Source: Elusimicrobiota bacterium
Lineage (GTDB): Bacteria; Elusimicrobiota; Elusimicrobia; UBA1565; UBA9628
DNA length: 5,992 nucleotides
Direction of reading: 5' to 3'
Assembly: GCA_016194625.1 (NCBI GenBank)
Contig: JACQBB010000203.1
Span: 1 to 5,992 of the forward strand
Positions within the stretch are counted from its first letter, which is position 1. Each line of letters starts with the position of its first letter. This document shows positions 1 through 5,131 of the stretch, piece by piece. Under the pieces are notes generated by a model. It did no database searches, was not told the origin of the DNA, and saw only the letters and a program-made list of their open reading frames with translations. The translations under genes were made by a program, and so were the position numbers.

Positions 1-1160
1 AGCGGCGGCGGGGCCTTCATGTACTGCGCCACGCGCTTGCGGTCGTGGATCTCGGAGAACTTGAGCGTGGAGGCGCGCAGCTCGAAGTTCGCGAAGTCCA
101 CGCCCAGGACGATGGCCTTGATCGGGTCGCCGATCTTGTAGACGATGTCGGTGTCGCACTCCTGCGCGGGCACGAACGCGTTCGTCTTCGGGTCGATCGC
201 GAAGCGCACGCCGTGCGCGCCGACCTCGGTGATCTTGCCGTTGACGGTGGACTTCGGCGCGAAGCGGCGCTTGAGCGCGTCGGCCGGGTTCGGCTGGAGC
301 TGTTTGATGCCCAGGTAGAGCGGGTCGCCCTCCTTCTCGGGCTTGGACAGGACCTTGACCTTGAGCTTCTGGCCGCGCTCGAAGGCGGCCGGGTCGGCCT
401 TGCCCCACGCCATGTCGGCGGGGCGAACCGTCCCTTCCAGGCCGCCGATGTCGATCAGGAGCCCGTCGGCGGAAACGCGCACGATGCGGCCGATGCGGAC
501 CTCGCCGGGGCGCAGTTCGGAGACGATCTTCACCTTGCGCTTGCCGGCCTCCTCCTCGAGGACGGCCTTGCGCGAGAGCACGAGCTGGCGCTTGGACTGG
601 TTGACCTCGATGACGTAGCAGCGCACGCCGGTCGCGATCATCTTCTTGGGGTCGCGCACGGGGCGCAGGTCCGCCAGCGAGGCCGGCAGGAAGGCCTGCA
701 CGCCCTGGACGTCGACGATGAAGCCGCCCTTGACCGCGGAGGTCACGGTGCCGCGCACGCGCTGTTTTTCCGCGTGCGCCTTGACCGCCATCTCCCAGCC
801 CAGGTCCGCCTTGGCCTTCGTGTGGGAGAGCACCACCTGGCCGGTCTTGCTGCGGCCGCCGACCTTGATCACGGGCACGCGCTGTCCCGGAGCCGGGGCC
901 TTCTCCTTCGGAGCCGCGAGGTCGCCGACGAACTCGACGAGCGGGACGACGCCCTCGTTCTTCTCGCCGACGTCGACGAGCACCGCGTCCTTGGTGACCG
1001 CGATGACCTTCACCCAGGCGACCTTGCGCTCCGCGAGCTTTTCGGTGGTGGCGGCCTGCTGCGCGAGCAAGGCCTCCATCGTCTCGCCGCCCTCGGCGCC
1101 TTCCTCGGCGCCGGCGTTCTCCCAGGCTTCCTCGTTCAACTCCGGCTTCTGCTGCTCCAT
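1..1160 (-). CDS. rpsA: 30S ribosomal protein S1 (3' end cut by window edge)
   Basis: S1 binds mRNA on the small ribosomal subunit and helps load transcripts with weak or structured leaders. The ATG at 1160 opens a frame of 386 complete codons that runs off the left edge without a stop. After an acidic N-terminal segment (about residues 1-40, rich in Glu) there are four S1/OB-fold repeats, at about 45-113, 132-198, 216-286 and 302-366. The second visible repeat is the most typical, with KGGFIVDVQGVQAFLPAS at 144-161 followed by VIEVNQSKRQLVLSR at 183-197. The visible end, after the fourth repeat, is Pro-rich (APPP), so the missing part may be a short tail or further repeats. E. coli S1 has six repeats, and many other bacteria have about four in roughly 400 residues. 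The gene follows plsC by 47 bases and has its own Shine-Dalgarno. Its place after cmk and plsC is classic for rpsA. A generic S1-domain RNA-binding protein is the only serious alternative. Confidence 0.93.
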   Translation of the reverse strand, partial: MEQQKPELNEEAWENAGAEEGAEGGETMEALLAQQAATTEKLAERKVAWVKVIAVTKDAVLVDVGEKNEGVVPLVEFVGDLAAPKEKAPAPGQRVPVIKVGGRSKTGQVVLSHTKAKADLGWEMAVKAHAEKQRVRGTVTSAVKGGFIVDVQGVQAFLPASLADLRPVRDPKKMIATGVRCYVIEVNQSKRQLVLSRKAVLEEEAGKRKVKIVSELRPGEVRIGRIVRVSADGLLIDIGGLEGTVRPADMAWGKADPAAFERGQKLKVKVLSKPEKEGDPLYLGIKQLQPNPADALKRRFAPKSTVNGKITEVGAHGVRFAIDPKTNAFVPAQECDTDIVYKIGDPIKAIVLGVDFANFELRASTLKFSEIHDRKRVAQYMKAPPP

Positions 1161-1173
1161 GATCACTTCCTCC
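1161..1173 (-). promoter_or_regulatory. Ribosome binding site of rpsA
   Basis: On the minus strand GGAGG (1173-1169) lies 8 bases before the ATG at 1160, in the context TTGGAGGAAGTGATC-ATG. This fixes the start, which is not obvious from homology because the N-terminus of S1 is variable. It also shows that S1 can be translated independently of the upstream overlapping genes. Confidence 0.8.
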
Positions 1174-1207
1174 AAGATGCTTCTAGATCGGCCCTTCGTG
1201 CGTCAGT

Positions 1208-1795
1208 TCAAAGCGAATAGATCGCGTCCATCACGGCCTTCGCGAACGACGATGCGGCCTCGCGCCCCTCGGGCGGCGCCGACAGCGGCGAACCGAAGCG
1301 GACCTCCAACGGACGCGCCCAGGGGAAGTCTCCGGTGCCCACCAGCCGCACCGGCAGGACCGGCGCCCCGGACTTCGACGACAGGAACGAGACGCCGAGC
1401 TTCGGCGCGCGCGTCTCCCCCTTCTTGACGCGCGTGCCCTCCGGCGAGAGCGCGATCGAGCCTCCCCGGGCCAGGACCTCCAGCGCGGCGCGCATCGCGC
1501 CATGATCCGCCGAGCCGCGGTCCAGCGGGACCCCGCCCGTCCGTCTCAAGAACGCGCCCAGCAAAGGGTTCTCGAACAGCTCCTTCTTGCCCAGGAAGCA
1601 CGGCCGGCGCGCCGGCCCGAGCGCCGCCCCCACCAGCGGCCCGTCGAGCAGGCTCGCGTGGTTGAACGCGACGATCAGCGGACCCGAGCGCGGCGCGCGC
1701 TCCAGGCCGGTCACCTTCACGCCCCAGATCGGGCGCAGCGACCACGTCACGACCGCTTCGCTGACGCGGCGCAGAGGCGAGTCGTAGTCGCTCAT
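1208..1795 (-). CDS. plsC: 1-acyl-sn-glycerol-3-phosphate acyltransferase (PlsC family)
   Basis: The encoded protein has 195 residues. PlsC transfers an acyl chain to lysophosphatidic acid to give phosphatidic acid, the second acylation of phospholipid synthesis, at the inner face of the cytoplasmic membrane. All four acyltransferase blocks are visible: the catalytic NHASLLD (H46 and D51, the HX4D motif), a substrate-binding block around GGVPLDRG at 87-94, SPEGTR at 117-122, and APVLPVRLVG at 144-153. The protein is short for the family (often 200-250 residues) and lacks a clear N-terminal transmembrane helix. It may therefore attach through the hydrophobic and basic surface near residues 13-30. 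The ATG overlaps the cmk stop as ATGA, and AAGGA sits 6 bases upstream of the start. A related lysophospholipid or ornithine-lipid acyltransferase cannot be excluded, but the cmk-plsC-rpsA order favours PlsC. Confidence 0.93.
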   Translation of the reverse strand: MSDYDSPLRRVSEAVVTWSLRPIWGVKVTGLERAPRSGPLIVAFNHASLLDGPLVGAALGPARRPCFLGKKELFENPLLGAFLRRTGGVPLDRGSADHGAMRAALEVLARGGSIALSPEGTRVKKGETRAPKLGVSFLSSKSGAPVLPVRLVGTGDFPWARPLEVRFGSPLSAPPEGREAASSFAKAVMDAIYSL

Positions 1796-2493
1796 CGCGC
1801 ATCCTTCCTCCCGCGCCGCACGGTGCGGAGGATCGTCTCGGCGACCTCGTGCATCGTCAGCTTCGTCGAGTCGATGACGAGCGCGTCCGCCGCCTGCTTC
1901 AAGGGGTTGATCTCGCGCTTGATGTCGTTGAGGTCGCGCTTGAGGATCGCCGCCAGGATCGCGTTGCGGTCGGCCTCCTGCCCGGCGGCCTTCAGCTGGC
2001 GATAGCGGCGCGTCGCGCGCTCCTCGGGGCTGGCGTCCAGGTAGATCTTCACGTCGGCGTCGGGGAAGACGTGCGTCGTGATGTCGCGGCCCTCCATGAC
2101 GATCGCGCCGTCCTCGCCGAGCTCGCGCTGGAGCTTGGACAGGAACTTGCGCACGCCGGGGTTGGCGGCGACGCGCGACGAGTTGATGCTGACGCGCTCC
2201 TCGCGGATCTGGCCGGTGACCGGGACGCCGTCCAGGAAGGTCTTCAGCGTGATGCCGCCCTCCTCGACCGGCTTGAACTCCCAGGTCAGGCGCTTGGCCA
2301 GCGAGACGACCGCGTCCAGGTCGTCGAGGTCCACGCCGTCCTCGAGCGCGCGCCAGGTCAGCGCGCGGTACATCTCGCCGGTGTTGATGAACTTGTAGCC
2401 GAGCGACTTGGCGACCAGCCCGCCGACGGTGGACTTGCCGACCCCCGCGGGGCCGTCCATCGCGATGATCATGCCCTTGCGCCGCCGGGTCAC
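1792..2493 (-). CDS. cmk: Cytidylate kinase (CMP/dCMP kinase)
   Basis: Cytoplasmic enzyme that phosphorylates CMP and dCMP with ATP, recycling cytidine nucleotides from RNA and phospholipid turnover. The 233-residue frame matches the usual 220-230. Visible motifs are the P-loop GPAGVGKST (14-22), the nucleotide-binding NTGEMYRALTW (37-47, usually DTGAMYRA), VSINSSRVAANPGVRKFL (101-118), GRDITTHVFPDADVKIYLD (135-153), and the lid RDLNDIKREINPL (186-198) followed by ADALVIDST. The GTG at 2493 overlaps the hisC stop as GTGA but has no Shine-Dalgarno. The ATG at 2472 (MIIAMDGPAG) gives the usual N-terminus, has AAGG just upstream, and would shorten the protein to 226 residues, so it is an equally plausible start. 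The stop overlaps the plsC ATG. Identity is secure; only the start is open. Confidence 0.96.
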   Translation of the reverse strand: MTRRRKGMIIAMDGPAGVGKSTVGGLVAKSLGYKFINTGEMYRALTWRALEDGVDLDDLDAVVSLAKRLTWEFKPVEEGGITLKTFLDGVPVTGQIREERVSINSSRVAANPGVRKFLSKLQRELGEDGAIVMEGRDITTHVFPDADVKIYLDASPEERATRRYRQLKAAGQEADRNAILAAILKRDLNDIKREINPLKQAADALVIDSTKLTMHEVAETILRTVRRGRKDAR

Positions 2494-3611
2494 GCCGCCA
2501 CCGCCGCCGCGCGGGGCAGGACCTTGCCGAGCGCCTTGATGAGCGTCTTGTTCTGCGCCGGCGAGCCCACGGAGATGCGCACGTGGCCCGGCAGGCCGTA
2601 CTCGTCGAGCGGGCGGATGATCACGCCGTGGCGCAGCAGCGCCTTGAACAGCTCGCGGCCGGGGATCGGCGAGCGCGCGAAGACGAAATTGGTGGCCGAC
2701 TCCCCGACGCCGAAGCCCAGGCCGCCCAGGACGCGCACGATCTCGGCGCGCTGGACCTCGTTCATCGCGACGCCGCGCTTCACGAAGGCGCCGTCCTTCA
2801 GCGCCTCGATGCAGGCGACCTGCGCCGGCAGGTTCACGTTGAACGGCATGCGGATGCGGTCGAGCCAGCCGACCAGCTCCGGGTCGCCGACGCCGTAGCC
2901 GACGCGCAGGCCGGCGAGGCCGTACGCCTTCGAGAAGGTCCTCATCACGACCAGGTTCGGGTGCGCGCGGACCATGTCCGGCAGGCTCTGCGGATAGCCC
3001 GGGATCGCGGCGGCGTACTGGTAGTAGGCCTCGTCGAGGACGACCAGCGCGGTCTTCGGCACGGCCTTCAGCAGGGCCTCCAGCTCGTCCTGGGTGTTGT
3101 AGGTGCCCGTCGGATTGTTCGGGTTGGCGATGAAGACCAGCTTCGTGCGCGGGCTGGCGGCCTTCGCCATCAGCTCCAGGTCGTGGGTCCAGTCCGTCAT
3201 CGGGACCTCGATCACGCGCGCGCCCATCATCGACGCCTGCTGCTTGAAGCGGATGAAGGCGTACTGGGAGACGACCACTTCGTCCTCCGCGTCCAGGAAC
3301 GCCTCGCAGAGCAGGCGGATGACCTCGTCGGAGCCGTTGCCGACGATCACCGACTCGGGCTCCAGCTTGTGGAAGCGGGCGAGCGCGGCGCGCAGCTCGG
3401 GGCTGGCGCCCTCCGGGTACAGCGCGTTCGACTTCTCGGCCTTGCGGTAGGCGGCCATCGCGCGCGGCGCCGGGCCCAGCGGGTTCTCGTTGGACGCCAG
3501 CTTCACGACGGACTTCAGGCCCAGCTCGCGCTGGACCGAGGCGATCGACTTGCCGGGCTGGTACGGGAACACGTCGCGCAGCGAGCGGCGGGGCGAGATG
3601 GAGAAGCTCAT
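2490..3611 (-). CDS. hisC: Histidinol-phosphate / aromatic aminotransferase (HisC family)
   Basis: A 373-residue, full-length class I/II PLP-dependent aminotransferase. HisC converts imidazole acetol phosphate plus glutamate to histidinol phosphate, and many homologues also transaminate prephenate, phenylpyruvate or hydroxyphenylpyruvate. Visible features are KLASNENPLGP (37-47), GNGSDEVIRLL (91-101), the PLP-contacting NPNNPTG (163-169), DEAYYQY (193-199), the Schiff-base lysine K228 in SKAYGLAGLRVGYG, and the carboxylate-binding R345 in HVRISVG. The ATG at 3611 was chosen because it overlaps the pgeF stop as ATGA and gives the typical MSFSISPRRSLRDVFPYQPGK start. The same frame is open for hundreds of bases upstream, but that part is a shadow of pgeF. 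No Shine-Dalgarno is visible, so translation is probably coupled to pgeF. Lying next to cmk, as in hisC2-tyrA-aroA-cmk clusters, it may be an aromatic aminotransferase. Substrate cannot be read from the sequence. Confidence 0.95.
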   Translation of the reverse strand: MSFSISPRRSLRDVFPYQPGKSIASVQRELGLKSVVKLASNENPLGPAPRAMAAYRKAEKSNALYPEGASPELRAALARFHKLEPESVIVGNGSDEVIRLLCEAFLDAEDEVVVSQYAFIRFKQQASMMGARVIEVPMTDWTHDLELMAKAASPRTKLVFIANPNNPTGTYNTQDELEALLKAVPKTALVVLDEAYYQYAAAIPGYPQSLPDMVRAHPNLVVMRTFSKAYGLAGLRVGYGVGDPELVGWLDRIRMPFNVNLPAQVACIEALKDGAFVKRGVAMNEVQRAEIVRVLGGLGFGVGESATNFVFARSPIPGRELFKALLRHGVIIRPLDEYGLPGHVRISVGSPAQNKTLIKALGKVLPRAAAVAA

Positions 3612-4336
3612 GAGCCGAGAGACAGGAGCGCGAGGAGCCGCGCGTCCTGCTTGTCCCTCCTGAAGGAGAAATAGTCGTCGGGATGGCAGATCGTGCACCC
3701 GGAGGCCACGGACACCGCCGCCTCCGGCAGACCCGCCTCGAGGAGCTGGCGGCGGGTCTCCGCGGCCAGGTCCAGGTACGGCGCGCCGTCGCGGCGGACG
3801 AAGGACGACGCCGGGAACTCGCCTTCGAGCTCCGGGCCGACCTTGTAGCAGCAGGCGCCCGCGTACGCGCCGGCGGCGGCGGACAGGCGCGCGGCCGGGA
3901 CGCCGAGGCGCTCGCGGAAGGCGGCGACGGCGGCCTTCGCCATGCCCTGGGCGGTGCCGCGCCAGCCGGCGTGGAACACGCCGGCGGCCCTGCCGTCGTC
4001 GGACCACAGGAACAGCGGCACGCAATCCGCCGTATAAACGGCGACCGCGAGGCCCGGCTTGGAGAGCAGCCAGCCGTCGCCTTCCTTTCCGGCGTTGGCG
4101 GCGTCGGCGTCGAAGATGACCGTGCCGTGGACCTGCTTCAGCGTCATCGGCTCCGGCATGCCGAGCTTCGCGGCCGCCGCCGCCCGCAGTTCCGGCGACT
4201 TCATGTTGCCGGCGCGGCGGGTCGTGAAGCCGTGCCGGATCCCGAGCGCGGTCATCCGCGGCTCGGTCAAATGCCCTTCTTTTTCCACCCACGACGAGAG
4301 CGGAACGGAGATCAGAGCTTCCTCCGATCGGGACAC
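3608..4336 (-). CDS. pgeF: PgeF/YfiH family peptidoglycan-editing factor / purine nucleoside phosphorylase (multicopper-oxidase-like, DUF152)
   Basis: A 242-residue member of the YfiH/YlmD/LACC1 family. Reported activities in the family are removal of mis-incorporated L-Ser from peptidoglycan precursors (E. coli PgeF) and zinc-dependent cleavage or deamination of purine nucleosides. The metal and catalytic ligands are all present: H70 in LKQVHG, C105 in YTADCVPL, and H122 in FHAGWRGTAQG. The C-terminal CTICHPDDYFSFRRDK (214-229) is also typical. The usual GPxIGxCCYEV block reads GAYAGACCYKVG (156-167), with the proline replaced. There is no signal peptide, so the protein is cytosolic. The GTG at 4336 is the first start codon in frame but has no Shine-Dalgarno. 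A strong GGAGG lies inside the frame, 5 bases before CTG codon 8 at 4315, so the true start is uncertain. The gene is the first of an overlapping chain into hisC. Which of the two reported activities applies here cannot be told. Confidence 0.93.
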   Translation of the reverse strand: MSRSEEALISVPLSSWVEKEGHLTEPRMTALGIRHGFTTRRAGNMKSPELRAAAAAKLGMPEPMTLKQVHGTVIFDADAANAGKEGDGWLLSKPGLAVAVYTADCVPLFLWSDDGRAAGVFHAGWRGTAQGMAKAAVAAFRERLGVPAARLSAAAGAYAGACCYKVGPELEGEFPASSFVRRDGAPYLDLAAETRRQLLEAGLPEAAVSVASGCTICHPDDYFSFRRDKQDARLLALLSLGS

Positions 4337-4340
4337 GCGT

Positions 4341-4384
4341 GAGTTATCCCCAGAAAAATCGCGCGATTTTCCGGTGGATAAGTC
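4341..4384. repeat. 44-bp imperfect dyad with perfect 16-bp core and two inverted DnaA-box-like 9-mers
   Basis: All parts share one centre, at 4362.5. The core AAAATCGCGCGATTTT (4355-4370) is a perfect palindrome. The outer arms TTATCC (4344-4349) and GGATAA (4376-4381) are perfect complements, with extra paired bases at C4351/G4374, G4353/C4372 and the GA/TC ends. The left 9-mer TTATCCCCA (4344-4352, plus strand) and the right 9-mer TTATCCACC (4381-4373, minus strand) each match the DnaA box TTATCCACA at 8 of 9 positions, facing each other. The element is AT-rich in a GC-rich setting and fills the gap between the deoxynucleoside kinase stop (4400) and the pgeF start (4336). It could be an operator for the pgeF operon, a bidirectional hairpin or weak terminator for the upstream pair, or a DnaA-binding site. 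On the minus strand a poor -10-like GATAAC (4348-4343) lies in the dyad without a matching -35. Confidence 0.75.
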
Positions 4385-4399
4385 ATGACGGCGGAAAGG

Positions 4400-5116
4400 T
4401 CAGACAGAAGCATGGTCCGGGGCCAGGGGCTTGGGCCGCATCTCCGGCGTCTTGCGCAGGGGGCGCACCCACTTGGTGAAGCTGGACGGCTTCAGCGAGT
4501 ACTCGTGGACCAGGCGCACGACCTCGCTGGTCGGCTGGAAGCTCTCCCACTTGATGCGCAGGATGCGCACGCCGGCCTGCTCCATCTCGCCGACGAACTG
4601 GTCGTAGTTCTGCTTGAGCATGCGCAGGTAGTCCAGGCTGATCGTCTGCTCCATCACGCGGCCGCGCGAGCCGATGCGCTTGATCGCGGTCTCGGGCTGG
4701 CAGTCCAGGTAGATCAGGATCTGCGGGAACACCAGCTCGCGCAGGACCATGTTGTCGAACAGGTCGAGGTAGGTGTTGTAGTCCAGGTCGGTGATCAGCT
4801 TGTCGGGATGCTCGTTGAGCATGCGCGCGAAGATCGTGTCCTCCCAGATCGTGCGGTCCTGCACCACGCCCCGGATCTTGCCCAGGCTGATGCGGGTCAC
4901 GAACTCGCGGTGCTGGCGGAACCGGTGGTTCAGCAGCCAGACCTGCATCATCGTGCCGTAACCCTTCATGTCCTTGTAGAAGTGCTCGAGGTAGGGGTTG
5001 CCGTCGACCTCTTCCAGGATGGGTTCGAAGTTGAGCGCGCGGGCCAGGTCCATCGTGAGGGTGGACTTGCCCACCCCGATGGTCCCCGCGATGCCGATGT
5101 AGCCTTCCGCGAACAT
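4400..5116 (-). CDS. Deoxynucleoside kinase (dNK/dCK/dGK family)
   Basis: A 238-residue cytosolic salvage enzyme that phosphorylates deoxynucleosides to 5'-monophosphates using ATP. Visible features are the P-loop GTIGVGKST (11-19) after YIGIA, a catalytic glutamate in LEEVDGNPYL (E35 or E36), Q58 in MMQVWLLNHRFRQ, the DRS-type motif QDRTIWED (86-93, with D87 and R88), LIYLDCQPE (134-142), and an arginine-rich lid RIGSRGRV (147-154) followed by ISLDYLRMLKQNYDQF. Base preference (dA, dG or dC) is not readable. The family is usually 200-225 residues. Here the last 30 or so (from about 207) form an extra basic, Pro-rich tail. The ATG at 5116 follows AAGGAG by 8 bases, and that Shine-Dalgarno overlaps the pilT/U TAA stop, so the two genes are probably co-transcribed. 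It is distinct from thymidine kinase of the Tdk type. Family assignment is strong. Confidence 0.9.
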   Translation of the reverse strand: MFAEGYIGIAGTIGVGKSTLTMDLARALNFEPILEEVDGNPYLEHFYKDMKGYGTMMQVWLLNHRFRQHREFVTRISLGKIRGVVQDRTIWEDTIFARMLNEHPDKLITDLDYNTYLDLFDNMVLRELVFPQILIYLDCQPETAIKRIGSRGRVMEQTISLDYLRMLKQNYDQFVGEMEQAGVRILRIKWESFQPTSEVVRLVHEYSLKPSSFTKWVRPLRKTPEMRPKPLAPDHASV

Positions 5117-5131
5117 GGTCGTCTCTCCTTA
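5117..5131 (-). promoter_or_regulatory. Ribosome binding site of the deoxynucleoside kinase, overlapping the upstream stop codon
   Basis: On the minus strand TAAGGAGAGACGACC-ATG joins the pilT/U stop (TAA, 5131-5129) to the Shine-Dalgarno AAGGAG (5130-5125), which lies 8 bases before the ATG at 5116. This confirms the kinase start and indicates translational coupling with the pilus ATPase. Confidence 0.8.

Noticed and set aside
1161..1207. Promoter in the plsC-rpsA gap (CTGACG then TAGAAG on the minus strand).
   Set aside because: Both hexamers match only about 4 of 6 positions and the spacer is 15 bases, which is too weak to call. Apart from the rpsA ribosome binding site the gap shows nothing else.
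45..1220. Long plus-strand open frame of 391 codons.
   Set aside because: It is exactly antisense to rpsA, which shows four S1 repeats. Its product is low-complexity Leu/Asp/Val/Arg/Ala sequence, typical of GC-rich shadow frames.
3612..4292. Possible N-terminal extension of HisC to a 600-residue fusion.
   Set aside because: The extension is a second frame through pgeF with Arg/Gly-rich nonsense. The ATG at 3611 gives the normal HisC length and an ATGA overlap.
1849..4342. Several long plus-strand open frames (for example 1849-2898, 2583-3674, 3683-4342).
   Set aside because: They lie antisense to cmk, hisC and pgeF, have no recognisable domain, and are Arg/Ala/Gly/Val-rich composition artefacts.
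4341..4384. Classical Rho-independent terminator after the deoxynucleoside kinase.
   Set aside because: A hairpin can form, but its inner stem is A/T with only a short GCGC centre that must also provide the loop, and no U-run follows the full dyad. Terminator use is possible but not supported enough for a separate feature.
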